Notes: generated from the letters alone by a model not told the origin. A DNA stretch of 64,000 bases from Prochilodus magdalenae (GCA_024036415.1 JAMWET010003073.1:86001-150000); one strand, 5' to 3'. Positions 44,071 to 57,155 are shown, counted from the first letter of the stretch. Numbers and translations are program-made.

Positions 44071-46509
44071 ACTTCATATAACCTGTGTTGTTATTTTGCT
44101 GGTGTTGACCAAAGGAGGATAGGTCCCTCTACTTTCCAGAAGCCCTCTGCAGAGACGGCTGTGGCATTGCTGTGGCTCGAAGATCCAATGTCACCATGAT
44201 AGGCTCAATGCTTCGACTGTTGCAGCACTAGGAAGCGGCAAGTTTTTTTTTTTTCATTGAAGAGTTAAAAATAAAAGCAAGGAGCCACGAATTTCTGACA
44301 GGCACAGTAGAAACCCCTATAAAACCCATCTTCTGCCAGTACAGACACAGTGCACAGTGTAGTTGTTTAAGGTTATTTGTATTTGCTTTGGAATGAATAT
44401 ACAGTAGATCCTCTGACAAATCTTGGTTGATCTTCAGAGCCCAGACTAATGCTTCTCAAAAGATAAACACCTGCCCACCTGATTTCAGGTCCAAGTTCCT
44501 TTCTGTTTGCTTCATCATGCTGCTTCATGGACCATCTCGCCTATTTCTTCATTTCCTTCATCTAATGGCAGCGGAACTGGCTTCTCCAACTGTGTCTTTT
44601 GCCAGAATGGAGACCTATTACACACATGTGTAATGACTGTGGTGGTCCTGCACTTGCCCGAAATCTAATTTGTGCTCCATGCCTGAATAAGAATGTAAAC
44701 ACAGAGACGGAGATTTTCTACCTGAGGATGTGCACTTTCTCTGCTGAGTGTGAGAGAGATAGAGAGAGAGAGTTGTGATCAGGTTGGGTCTGTCTAACAC
44801 ATCTTAAGCTCATAGTCACTGTGGCGGAGTGTGTGCTTTACTGTGCGTTACGTCAGCTCATAAAGGGACATGACCCGATACAGAGTCAGACACACACTTC
44901 TCTTCTATCGGTCCTTCTGTTCTAGTGCTGTGCTGGAACAGGGGAACATGTCTGTTCTATCATTTCATTTTCCGTCAGGGGACCCAGAGGAAGAGAGGGA
45001 CACTAAAAGAGAGATAAGACAGAATGCAAGACTACGGTCACCTTACAGGGTTCAAACGGTGAAAAACTAATTTCTTGCCTGAAGGTGAGACAGTGAACAT
45101 GTGTCAGGAACAAAGAACGTGGCTCGATGCGCGCAGAGCTAAAAGTCAAAACAATTTAGTAGCTAAGCACAACAAAGTACGGGCATGCATAACAAAAGGC
45201 CAATGCGAGGTCATGAACAGAGAGACAAACAAGCAAACAAAATCCAGGGGGGTAAACCAAAAGAGTCAGGAGAATAGAAGGGGAGTCGAAAAAAAAAGAA
45301 AAAAAAAAAGCAAGCAAACAAACTGGCCACCAGAACCAGGCGAGAGACAAAGAGAGGAAGATGGAATCAACAGAGAGTCAAAGCCAGTGAGAGTAACAAG
45401 CAAGACAAGGGAGAAACACTTAGTAATACAAAACTTTTAAGCGACTCTGTGTGTGTGTGTGTGTGTGTGTATAGGGGTTGGGGGGGTGATTTGAGGCACC
45501 TTTGTATGTTCACATAATGACCCCTATACGGTCACATGTTTTGCACAGACTTGATTTGATTTTGCTCTGATGATTATAGTAAAGATAATAAAGTGGACTA
45601 GAAATTGAATTGGATATGTATCTGATCTAAGGCAACACATTATGTTAACCTAGCTACGAAAACATCAGATGTCTACTTAGACAACATCAGATCTGGATAA
45701 AGACTAAAAATGTAATCTGTCCCAATTCAATGTGGTAATCTGAACAAAGGAGCCAGTATTTGACAGTAAATGCACACTACATTTATGGATGAATCTCATT
45801 TAGTGTGTGCAGACAAGACATATCTATGGTAGTGCAAGTGTAGGGATCATCAACAGAAACAAACTGCTATTGCTGTAAATGTGAACAGCTAAAGGAGATG
45901 CATACACAAGGACACAATACAAACATTGGATAATGATCACAGGAACAGCAGATATGGCTCACTATGGCTCACATAAATATGAACTATTAAGACAGGATGA
46001 TCAGACCTGGGAACAAAATCTAGACTGAACAATAATGCAAACAGAGCCCAGTAAGGACAGCCTGTGGTGCTAGTGGCTAGTATACTGCATGTCAACACAC
46101 AATCAAAACAAATGTGAAGCATGGAGATCATGGCACACATGAACATGTGTCCCTGCAGTAAGACCCGGCCTGAACACCTCTCTGAAACGTGGCGCCACTG
46201 CCTCCTATGAGGCCACAGGGGCCAATTTGTGCAAGTTGTGTGTGTTCTGTCAAAAATGTAGAAACTACTAATCACACGTGTGTGTGCACAGGCTTCCGGT
46301 GTGTGTGTGTCTCAAAGAGCTGCTTGGGAATGTTTGTTAGTTGATGATGGCTGTAGACAGTGTGTCATTATTTCCTCTGCTCATGTCAAAATCTGAGGAT
46401 ACGCAGTCTCCTCTAGCTAACAGTGTACCTTGTGTATGTATGTGCTGCCTTGGTGAGTTTAACTGTGAGGGTCAGCCCTGAGCTAAATCTAATTTGTGCT
46501 TTTACAATA
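44071..46509. other. Intergenic, no gene
   Basis: Includes a purine-rich tract (44.99-45.44 kb) and the TG array; frames are compositional. Confidence 0.5.
45449..45470. repeat. (TG)n microsatellite
   Basis: Eleven TG units following a purine-rich stretch (44.99-45.44 kb) that gives a 121-codon, lysine/arginine-rich frame. I regard that frame as compositional. Confidence 0.95.
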
Positions 46510-46860
46510 AAAACATGTACAGTAGTGTGGAAAATTCAGAGACCACTTTCGGTTCATTTCATTTGCATTGGCCATTAAATGCAAATTATTGATCTTAGGG
46601 ATTTCTGAGGAGATACATGTAAATAAGATTAACATGCAAATAGATATACAGAGAGTGCCACCTAATCTGTCAGCATATAATAAACAGTGCTTAAGACTTT
46701 CATCCACAGGTTTTTCTCTTTATCCTTCTACTGTGAGACGGCAATGCAATGCTATGGGTATGAAAGGATGTGCAGCTGTGGAGATGCCATTACTGAGAAA
46801 AATCATGAAAAAAAAAAAAAAAAAGAATGCAAATAAAAAAAAGAAGTTGTGGATGTATTC
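46510..46860 (+). repeat. Possible transposon tip and A-rich stretch
   Basis: Begins with ACAGTAGTGTGGAAAATTCAGAGACCACTT-like sequence at 46519-46546, resembling a Tc1-type tip, and is followed by an A-run at 46808-46825. The partner tip was not found, so the call is weak. Confidence 0.35.
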
Positions 46861-47289
46861 AGAACAATGGACTGATCAGATATACTATATATATTATATA
46901 TTATAGATATTAGGTATACTATAAATATTAGATATATCATATTTAAGTTTATATTAAATAATGTAGTAGTGCTGCTGTTAACATCATTAGACTGAAATAT
47001 TACACACACTGAAAGACAACAAAAACATTGTGTGCCCAGCCTCCTATTTGGTATAGAACATGCTGGTCACATGAGAAACATGATGGCCCAGAAGAAGTAA
47101 AACACTTGTGGTGGGAGACAGAAGAATTCTTTCGCTGGTAAAGAAACCACTGTCATAATAGCTGGCCAAATCTGCTATTTTGGAGATATAGGTTTGTTTT
47201 TTAGACAGTGACAATATGCTTGGATTTAGCAAAATACTTCAATGGGTGTGCAGTACAGACAGTGACCTGAACATACTGCAAAAGCAACC

Positions 47290-48005
47290 TAAGACATTTA
47301 TATGACAATACTTTGTGTGGCTACCATTATATTCCAGAACTGCCCTAACTCTTTTGTGCATGGAGTGCTAGAGCTTCACAGATTGCCACTGGAATTCTCT
47401 TCCACTCCTCCATGATGCCATCACTAAGCTGGTCTATATTAGAGACCTTGCGCTCCTTCACCTTCTGTTTGAGGATGCCTCACAGATGCTCAAAAGGGTC
47501 AGGTCTGGAAATATGCCTGGCGAGCCCAGCACCTTTACCTTCAGTTTCTTTAGCATGGCAGTGTTCTTGGAGGTGTGTTCGGGGTCGTTACCATGTTGGG
47601 ATATTGCCCTGCGGCCCAGTTTCCGAAGGGGACCATGCTCTGCTTCAGTATGTCACAGTACCTGTTGGCATTCACGGTCACTTCTAATGAACTCAACTCC
47701 TTTGGTGGAACATGGCAAGGCCTGTTCTGAGTGAGTGCGAGAGCGATAACATCAGATTTTACACACCTGCTCCCCATTCACACCTAAGTCACATGACATT
47801 GTGGAGGGAAATTGACTAATTGGACACCGTTTGGCCATTTTCACTTAGAGGTGTACTCACTTTCGTTGACAGCAGCTTAGACATTGATGACTGTGTGTTA
47901 TTTTGAGGGCACAGCAAATTTACACTGTTATACAAGCTGTAGTACTTTACATTGTATCAAGTGTCATATCTTCAGTGCTGTCCCATGAAAAGATACTGTA
48001 GTTGA
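47290..48005 (-). mobile_element. Degenerate Tc1-like element, reverse orientation, internally deleted
   Basis: Very close in wording to a common fish Tc1 family: CTTTGTGTGGCTACCATTAT, CACTCCTCCATGATGCCATC, CTGCGGCCCAGTTTCCGAAG, GAACATGGCAAGGCCTGTTC, CACCTGCTCCCCATTCACAC and GGTGTACTCACTTTCGTTG, all in the expected order. The middle of the transposase gene (about 800 bp) is missing between 47.70 and 47.74 kb. Minus frames here are transposase remnants. Confidence 0.8.
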
Positions 48006-48419
48006 CTAGAAATTGATACTGTAAATACCCTCAATTTACAAGTGAAAGTCTTTTTATTATGTACTCCTGCCTTCAGTAGGCTGGGCTGGACAGATCAAAT
48101 AACTTTGTTGGTGTCCAAATATTTATGGAGCTAACCGTATGCTTTCCTTATACGTATAGTATTTTACCTTTTTGGTCCAGCAAGGCAGGAGGCCTTCTTA
48201 AGAGGCCAAAGAAAAACACTCAACAGACAGAACATGGACAAGGATCTGAAAGACAAAATTTGCTTACCGCTAACAGGTAATGCAATACACCCTCAGTACT
48301 CATACCAGGTTGCATTAAATGCTCTTAATTTTCCTTAAGGGATGACGTACGGAGCAAGAAAAACACTTACGGCAAAATGAGCCACTGAAAAGAATTTGAT
48401 TAAATTCAAAAATGTACAT

Positions 48420-49250
48420 TCGCACGCCTGACCTTCCTCCTCGCACGCCACCTCCCCTCCCCTCGTCCGTGTTAGCTGTATGTGTGGACTTGTTCTGGGC
48501 AGGTAATTAGCATTGCTGATGCAGCGGGTGAAGGGGCTCCTCAGAGAGCGGTGAGGGAAAGTTTAAGAAAACAGGAGGTGGACAGCCCTGCCTTTCCTTA
48601 GCGATCTGTAGACTACCAGGACATTCTCAAGGCTCTCCCAAATCAGTCTGCAAACAGTGCCAATGCATTCCTTTAACGCCTTCTGTGATTTCCCTGCACA
48701 GAGCCGCCATTGGTCAACACATTCCTTCAGCGCTGTCAATGTCCTCCACTTTACATTTTTAACACATCCCCTGGGCGCTAACTGTACATTGTCCAAATAC
48801 TGTCAACCTGCTGCATAATATGTGCTGTTAGTATGTTCTCTTAGCGCTGTCCTCATGTTTGTCAGAGGAGGCCTTGAACCCTGCTCCAACCGTGTATACC
48901 GCACGTCAAAGAAATTCTGAACTACTGATGACCACTGAAATAAACGCTTATGAACTTTTAACTGCACTGCTAAGCTGAGCACTGCAGAGACACAGGCGCA
49001 CACTTAGAAATGGAATCATGCTAACTAGAACATGTGCGAAGCAAATTTATCTGAAAAACCCCAGAGCCCCATTTAGAGGTGAGAACAGACGAGAAGACGG
49101 CATCCCTCACTCCTTGCTCTGTTCTCCACTGGCTTTAATTGTGTGGGGCAGCTCAGGGTAATGCAGGTCCTTATGCCTCCACATTACAGACATTAGCTAA
49201 TGCAGGCCTAATGAACTAAAGGCCAACGGGCTCTCTTCTTTTTCTTCTTT
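48420..49250. promoter_or_regulatory. Repeat-free block with homeodomain-type motifs, candidate enhancer
   Basis: Includes GGTAATTAGCATTGCTGATGC (48501-48521), where a TAATTAGCA site adjoins TGCTGATGC, and the palindrome CATTAGCTAATG near 49191. No coding frame of interest. Function inferred only from motif type and lack of repeats. Confidence 0.25.
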
Positions 49251-49994
49251 TCCACCACAATTCCATTATCCTTTCTTCCCTCCTTTTTCTGTCCTTCCCT
49301 TTCCACATTGACCTGTCTGGCTGTGGATTATTCCCTCCCTCTCTCTTTCTCTGTGGTCAGATGAGAAAAACAGGCCGAGCTAACAGAGCTAAAAGCCCCA
49401 GGACAGTGGATTAACTGTCCAGACAATGTTGTGTCACTTGCAACCCACTGGCTTAAAACGTCCCCAAGCAGACCCATACATTACAAAGAGAGAACATGAG
49501 CAAATGACGAATGGAACTGGAGTGTCGGGGCCTGACACAGAAATAATACGCGACTCAAACAGAGAGAGAGAGATGAGTGAGATATGAGGCTTCTATTCAG
49601 ACTAACAGCTCCAAAAAGTTTTAATGTGCGACATCTATGCTTTTGGGATTTTATGTAGTTTGAATAGCAAAAAGTCTGGAATGAAATCTGGCTTTTTGTA
49701 ACTGGATTTGAGCCACATCAGATAAAACAGACTCTCTGAGCATGTCAGCAGTGTAGAACTTCTTGTTGTCAGAATGTGTCAAACCCCAAACTCAGAGTCC
49801 AGGCTTAGGTGCTCCTCAGGTAATCTCACAGACTCACACTGTGTGATGTTCACTGAGGTGCTCAGTGCAGAATGCAGAAGGAAGTGTGGGATTGTAATGA
49901 TGTTCGGATAAAAAATAAAGATTAGCAGAAACAATAAATGATGATCCATTTTGACTGTTATAGATATGTATTGAGGTTCACATTCAGAAGTGGT

Positions 49995-50420
49995 GCGTCT
50001 CAGTGTGGCATCAGGCCACCATGCTTGCTAACTCAACCTGCCAGAGGTCTTGGCATGGAGTTGTAGAGGTTCCTAATGGTGTCCTGTGATAATCCATCCC
50101 ATGCAGCTTAAATATTCTCATACAGTTCCTGCAGCTTTTGCGGTAGAGGTGGAATTGGAGTGGCATCAGGCCTTCTGGACATGATGTGTGACAACAAACC
50201 GTTCATCTTGGCGCTGACCACGGTGCCTCCGCACACAGATTCATTGGTGTTCTCCACCAAGACACAACACTGGCACATTTGCAGTCTTGATGTTAATGGT
50301 GATGTTAAACCTACCCACCAGATTTCAGTGTTGTCGGTGGATTCCTTCTGGGTGAAACAATATGTGCATTTTGTTTTGACAATAAAAGAAATTTACACAG
50401 AAGCCTCAACAACTAAATCC
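49995..50420 (+). repeat. Dispersed repeat B, copy 2, longer
   Basis: The first 110 bp are the inverse of 38690-38805. The remainder (CAGGCCTTCTGGACATGATG, CACCAGATTTCAGTGTTGTC) looks like the body of the same element and gives an 89-codon frame with no recognisable domain. It is probably a fragment of a larger transposon. Confidence 0.55.
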
Positions 50421-52099
50421 ATGCTTTAGCTTTGTAGTAGCTTCCCCTCTGTTGGGGGGCTTGGTTTCAGTTTTGTTCAATAGATCTGCAGGAGTATATT
50501 TTTTTCCGTCTTAAAAGTTGTAAAAGCAGAAGTCTATTTCTGATTCTCACAATCCAAGCAATTACCAGCCCTCAAACACAGTGATGAGAAGGCCTGGACT
50601 AAAAGCCTTTAGTCTGGATTTCTTGATGGCTACTTGACAGCTGCAGTCTATCAGAGCCATAGAATTAAGCCATAGGATTGAATTGAATAGAGAGTTCAGT
50701 ACATAGATCCGACACACCATGAACCTCAAACCTGTTGTTCCTCCTTCAAATACAAATCCCACCTTTACAAAAGAGGAGGGTAAAACAGGCCAATTCCAAA
50801 ATCTTACACTGTTATCTAACAGTCCTGACTTGTTAATAATCATACGTCAAAAGATGCAAACAAAGACAATGGAGCAACAACAACAAAAATAACGGATTAT
50901 GTAGAGAAATGTATTGTTCCAGGCTGCGAGGGGGGGTGTCTGTACTTTTCAAAATGAATAGGAAGCCAACTTCAGATTCCACATCTTGAACTAGATCCTG
51001 GACAACTTGAATTCAAAGTTGTTAGTGTGCTCTTCACATTATATTCCGGATAGTTTCTCAGACCTTGGACAACAACTAATGTTAGCATTGTAGCTAATGC
51101 TAGCATAGACAACCAAACAGTCTGATGAGCAAGATTATCACATGGAGGTTGATCTTATTATCTTGTCTGTGTCTATTTTTAGACACTGCTTCTGTGTGAG
51201 TCACTGCGGTGCCTCACCAGCAAATCAGAGCAGAGCTCAGTCAGTTATTTATGAGTTCATCATAAAAGGGAAAGCTTGTTTCAAAACAAATCATAAGGCT
51301 GCAAATGGGTGGATAAACCTGATCAAACCACATACCTGCATTGCATGCTGAATAAATGCTTTCGGAGGCTTCTTTAACTTTTTGTTGTTTATCTGGTGGT
51401 GATAGATTTGGGGGTCTGTCATTTCTTTGCATGGTGTTAAGGGGCCCATTTTTAACTATATTAAACAATTTGGAATTTAGTTTTTCTTTACTTTCATTTT
51501 GCTTTCCGCTTCTTTATGCAGGTCATCTCATATCTAAAGCGTTTCAAAAGTACCTCCTTATAAATACACAATGTTCATTTTTTTTGTTCATTGTTTTGAC
51601 TGAAATTGAATTTTACATAGTACAGGAAATTCCCAGGAAATAGGAAAATCTGTTTTTTTTAATATCTTTTTTTATTTCCAGGTTTTCTGTAACTACTCCT
51701 GTTTCATTTTATATTGTCACATCTGTTTTGTAATGAATTTAAGACTCTCCACAGGGGAAGTCTGCTGAACTCGGCATCCCAAGTGTGCTCTCTAGAAGCT
51801 TGCATCATCAGCCCTACAGCCCTGTGGACTTTCTTTTTAATGCGTATACTGGATGAGCCTGCATGTCCAAGGAAGGTTGGAGAGGACAGGGCAATTAACG
51901 TACGCAGGTCTGTAGTAACTCTAATAACTAAGCTGGATATGTGTTGAAATTCCATACAAATCATATTCCGTCATTTGTAACATGCAAACCAAACTCGGTC
52001 ATTTAGACACAGCCTAAAAGTCTGGTCTAAGAAGGAAAGAGCGAGAATCCTGATGCTAGTCTACAGTCTGAAGCAAGAATGAGCACTTTTCTCAGGGGT
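50421..52099. other. Intergenic, no gene
   Basis: A minus frame at 51964-51704 (86 codons, with IRIKKKVHRAVGLMMQ) is possibly a piece of an unassigned retroelement; I could not name it. TAGCTAATGCTAGC occurs at about 51090-51105. Confidence 0.4.
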
Positions 52100-52660
52100 C
52101 TATTCTGGAGGAATATCAAACTTCAGTAGCGTGGAGACCCCCCTAACCCTGGACGTTCACCCCCGCACCCACCTCCAGCTCTTCTCTGCAGAAACCATCC
52201 ACTCAGGTCGAACAACTGTGGGACTTATCAAATACACGGAAGGAAAAACTAGGGGCCAGGAGAACTCATGCTGTTAAATCAAATTGATTGGAGCGTATAT
52301 AGGGGGAGGGCCCACCTAATTTAGCTCTAATGGCTTCCAATGTGCACCTAGGGCAAGTGGCAGAAACTTCAAAAACATGACTTTGGACTGTCTCTGCCCT
52401 GTTAACAAGGCAGGTTATCAGGAGGATTTATGGAGAGGAAAGAAAGGGCCGGGACGGACGCGCTCCATCAACCCTCCCGCTGGACAGAGCAGCCCTTACA
52501 GGCAGGATGAAAGAGTCCAGAGCTATACAGGGCTGCTTCTGAGGTTGCTAAGGAGCTCTGTTAAAAGACTGGCTGGAAAAGGCACTCTGCTTTTAGCCTC
52601 CCTTCTCGCTGGCTGAACAGGGCACACACGATCATGGCGTAACCAGGGAAGCCATGATTA
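52100..52660. promoter_or_regulatory. GC-richer block with TATA-like and TALE/homeodomain-type motifs
   Basis: Contains AAATTGATTGG, GCGTATATAGGGGGAGGG (near 52294) and CTAATTTAGCTCTAATGG. It may be a promoter for an unannotated transcript or an enhancer; nothing in it looks coding. Confidence 0.22.
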
Positions 52661-52779
52661 GGATCAACAAGCTCAGTCATGATGTCATGTGCTGGAGCAG
52701 GAACAGACATAGAGACATACTGTATATTATCTTAAATCAGTAACACCGATGCACTCTCATTCATGCCATCATACGAATG

Positions 52780-52783
<4 letters not shown>

Positions 52784-52823
<40 letters not shown>
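52784..52823. repeat. (GA)n microsatellite
   Basis: Twenty GA units. Confidence 0.97.
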
Positions 52824-52825
<2 letters not shown>

Positions 52826-53414
52826 ATTACAAACATGTTTGGTGTTTAAAGTTTGATTCTTTAGATTCATGTAGGCTGAAACTAACATAGTACCAAGAAA
52901 TGGAAGCATACCACACCCGAGTATGCAAGCAGAACACACTTGTCTGCATTGTGTTGTTAAGTAATTTCATAAGGACTTGCTCCTGTGGTTTCAGACCATG
53001 GACAACATAATACTATGTATAAAAATAGACAGAAGTATGTCATATGGCTAAAAACAGTACTAGCAGTCATACTGAAGCCTGAATTCTGTCTGTAATTGTG
53101 TTCGTTTTCACAGATAAACAGTTTCTTGATCCAAAAGAAGGTCGCATCTGGAGCTGCGGTGGTGTTCCTCTGCAGCATTGGAAGGTTATTAGTGGCTGTG
53201 TGGCAGAAACCCAATCTAGGAGGCGTGCATTCCTCTCCTGCCCACTCTCTGGACTAGGACCCTGAACAGGCTGATGCAACGTTTACTGTTTAGAGAGACA
53301 TCCCTTCACATTCATTTTTCCCTCTCTCTCTCTCTCTTACAGGTTTTTGCTGTACTGTTCAGCAGAACACCATCCATTACGCTCCGTGTCTGCCTTAGGC
53401 CAGAGCGCACTTGC

Positions 53415-53640
53415 ATGTGTGACAGACGTGTGTATTGGACATTATCAAAATACGGAACAAATCGAGTCTTGTATTTGAGCTGAGTCCGGGGGGTGGAGGG
53501 TTTAGGGTGTTTGGGAGATTGTGATCATTCATCTATGTGTGACAGACGTGTGTATCGGACACTTACGGAAATACGGAAGAAATTGTGTCCCGTATTGGCT
53601 TAATACAGGATGCAACTTTTAATTGCCAAATAAAGGATGA
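53415..53640. repeat. 120-bp tandem duplication
   Basis: ATGTGTGACAGACGTGTGTAT at 53415 recurs at 53535, exactly 120 bp later, followed in both by GGACA, an AATACGGAA motif and AAAT. The copies differ at several positions. Only two units are clear. Confidence 0.85.
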
Positions 53641-53720
53641 TTAAATCAATTAGATCAAATCCCATTAGGAGGCAGACCCATCAGGTTTAATTCTAACAGT
53701 TCTGTTGGTCTGTTTTTCAG

Positions 53721-53773
53721 CAGCAATGGAGTCACACAAGAAGCCTGTCACCGATCGATCTGTTCTCACAACT
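53721..53773 (+). other. Orphan exon-like unit with start codon, plus strand
   Basis: A strong acceptor (TCTGTTTTTCAG, AG at 53719-53720) and a consensus donor (ACT|GTAAGTG, GT at 53774-53775) bound 53 bp. Inside, CAGCAATGG gives a good start at 53726 and 16 codons, MESHKKPVTDRSVLTT, open through the donor in phase 0. I do not recognise the peptide. It sits between two minus-strand genes where no plus gene is known to me. It could be part of a non-coding RNA, a lineage-specific gene or chance. Confidence 0.3.
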
Positions 53774-56700
53774 GTAAGTGAATCCCGCTAATGTCAGACA
53801 GAGGAAAATAAATTTCAGTGGATGTAAATGAAGTTGGCTGGGGGAATTAGAGGGAGAGTGTGAAGGAGTGCTGGACTTTTCACCTCTGCAGCGCACTCAC
53901 AGTGATCAGTAAGCCGGATAAGTAAAAAGGGCATCAGAGCTTTCTCAGCTGAACCCCCTCAGCTTTAAGCAGACAGCACTGAGGGGAGGTGGCACCAGCA
54001 CTAACCAGATTAAACCTTTTTTCCTTCTCATGCTGTCTTTTCCGTTTTACTCTCCTTTTCCTTCTGTCCTTTACTCCATCCTGCTCATGTACTGAAGGTT
54101 CAGGTCTGTGGCAGACTGAGGCAGGAGACGAAAGAGACTATATGACACATACACATCACACTTCTGCTGTTCCTACCTCTTGCAGCTTTCCCACATCACA
54201 TCAGCTTAACTGCAAACAAACTCGTCAGTAACCTAATCAGTGGAAAATGAATGAAAGAAAGAAAGAATGTACATGAAAGTACAGCTGCAAGGCCTACTCT
54301 ATTCAAGTCTCACTCTGTTGCTGAACCTTAATCCGTTTAGTTGCCTCACCCCTTTTATACCTGACTGTCAGATGCACAAACTCAATATATCTGCCCTGCC
54401 GATACTATCCTGATTAGATTTTGGCTGGATGTGACCATTTTACATTGATTCATATTCTTAGTCATAGTTTACATAAAATTAAAAATGTAAAAGTGTCCAG
54501 ATGTGTCAGCTGAATGTGTGACTGCTAAATGGCTGACTGTGTTATTTAAAACATCAGCTCCGATGCTGACTGGTGGCTGTGTTGGACCTATTTGACATAA
54601 TATATGATAGACTTTTGTTTTGGTGATGTTAACATTGGCTAATTGCCACTTACTCAGTTTGCTTGGTAGTAACAATGCTAATGTATTTTGTATTAGCACT
54701 CTAAATGCTATTTAATAAGCCCACATCAATTATGTAGAAGATTAGTTAAAACCAATGAAATAGCTGCATCTGAATTGACTAGGAGTAGCAGGGCAAGATA
54801 GCAGAGCCAAGGGGAATAAGGCTTTGTATGAATTCCATGTATTTGCATGGACTGTGTACAGATCGCACTGGACTTAACTGACACTGGACGAACAACTGAG
54901 CTGTGTAGGTCATTTTAACCTTGGAAACTAATCTATACCTAACTCTTGTTATACTGTGGTTAAGGTGGCACAAAAATGTATATAAATCAACAGGAAAAAA
55001 ATGATATCAATCAACAGAAGCTCCAACATTTAAACTAAGACAAGTCATGAGAACATGTCCTTACAAAAGCCTGGATAAATTTGCTCAAAAAACAAAAATC
55101 AGTGGTGGAGATGACATTGCATAAGTTGTTGAAGAGTTACGTGTTTGGCTTACTTGTACAATATTTATTAAAAGTGTGATAATCATAGGAAGATCATAGG
55201 TTTCAATTGCACAACCATTAAAATAGGTCCAATGAGTAAATTTCTAGGGTTAAATATTTCTCTTTTATGCTGAGAATAGTGGCCAATTTGAAAATTTGAA
55301 AAGTTTTTTTCATTTGAATGACCCCAGAGGAATAAACATACCAATTTTTGGCTTGAAATCACATTTGAAAGACCAAGACCACCAGTTATCTGCTGCACTA
55401 TAAAAAAAAAACTCAAAGACTGAATGTTGGAGGAGTGGTAAAACATTGCTGCAGATTTCTTTGAAAAAACAAAAGCAAGTCAGCCAAAAAGAAAAGCTGA
55501 TATCTAGTTGTTAGAGCTTCTGCATAATTTCTGTTAAAGGGTTAATTTAAAATGTACTATATTATGCTACTGTGTTGTATTCTGTTTTAATAAGACAATT
55601 GACTTTGCTAAAAACTTACTATTCAGTCATAAAGGAACATGAGCTGTTACATGTATGGCTCATCCTCAAATGTTAGTTTCATCAATCATCTTAATAGCCC
55701 TTAAAAGGGTCTCTATAGGGGCCCACATCATTTCACTTCCTCACTCGCATAAGCACATCATGTCACATCTGTAGATTGATAACTCAGTGATAAGCTTGGG
55801 GTAGAGGAGGATATGAAGTGAAAAAGAACAAAGCACAAAGACACACATCGATCGAAGAAGTCAGCAAAGCCAGTGTTTTGTAGTCAGGCTTGTAAAGCGG
55901 TTACCTCTCACTGACCTCTGAAAATCTCCTGCAGTGTTTGAGCTGTGTGGAGCTGGGGGCTGAGGGCTGAAGGTTATGGGGCCGCGCTCTGTCTGCTGGT
56001 TTGGTTTGGCAGCTCATCAAGCAGCAGTGAAGCTCCCCAGAGAGAAAGAGCTAAGAGAGCCCACCGTCCTGCTTTGACCATTGTGTCACAACAGCTTCCT
56101 CAACATCTGAATTAACCATCACCAGCCCCCGAACACATCAAAACTGCCTTTAATTGGGGAGTGGCTCATACAGATGAGACATACACATAAACTCTAAAAG
56201 ATTCTTTCTGCTCAATCTTTTTTCCTGCTCAGCCTGTTTTTGCAATATGAATTATTCAGCTGTCCTGGCTTGCAGCACTGAATGTGCATTTAGAGGTCAT
56301 GACCAGTGACTCCAGGTCAATAAGACTCGATAAACAGAAAACACTTTAATCAATGATAGCAATGAGAGCTCAGAAAGAGTGAAGCAATAAGGGGCTAGGT
56401 AAAGGTTTTACCTTCTCTGTGATCTGACTCCAGATGTTTACGTTGATCACTGAGAGCATCCCTACATCCTGTCACAGTCTGGTTTGGCTCTGTGTGTGCA
56501 CTCTTCAAGGACGTCCAGTTTGCAGAGAAGGTGACTAAATGCCATTTGTCCACAGTGTACAACTCCACGGAGAATAAAACACGTGGGACATATTAAAGCA
56601 CGTCTTTCATTCAGTTCACATCCCATTTCAGAAAACCTCATTAAAAGATTTAAATTTCTCAGAACCAGAACCATCATCAGGTAAACAGATACCACTGCTG

Positions 56701-57020
56701 CAAACGATCAATCAGTCTCTAAGCACTACTTCCTCTGTCAAGCAATCGAAAAACACCTCAGTACAAGCCTGCAGTAAGAGTGGTGCTGGGAGAGGATTTG
56801 TCAGAATTATTAGACCAAGAGAAACACCAGTGTGAAACATGGAGTTCCCAGATGCTATCCTAATCCACCTAGATGACACATATGTTAATCAATCAATTAC
56901 TCAATTAATCTGTTAATTTGCCTGCTAAAACCCAGTTTGGGCAGGATTAGTTTACAATGAGGAAGTAATGTTAATTTTACTGGTGTTTGTCAGTGATTTT
57001 AGACCCGTCCTAAGCATCTG
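53774..57020. other. Intergenic between the orphan exon and the SINE, no gene
   Basis: No open frame of interest and no firm repeat. A GC-richer patch at 55.90-56.10 kb could be regulatory. The stretch 57156-58860 is similar. Confidence 0.5.
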
Positions 57021-57155
57021 CATGCTCCTCCACCAGGAAAGATTTCTGTGCCACACAGACATGAGGAGAACATGCAAACTCCAGAGAAAGGCCCCCAGAT
57101 GCCCCAGCTGGGAATCAGACCCAGTCTGGTTGTACGCTGTGTAGCCCCACGTGTA
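57021..57155 (-). repeat. tRNA-derived SINE, 5' part
   Basis: On the minus strand: GGGTCTGATTCCCAGCTGGGG (B-box region), then CTCTGGAGTTTGCATGTTCTC. This is the characteristic head and body of a widespread vertebrate SINE. A tail fragment of the same type is at 63175-63265. Confidence 0.75.

Noticed and set aside
45075..45440. 121-codon lysine/arginine-rich plus frame
   Set aside because: Purine-rich composition, no domain, no splice context; likely chance.
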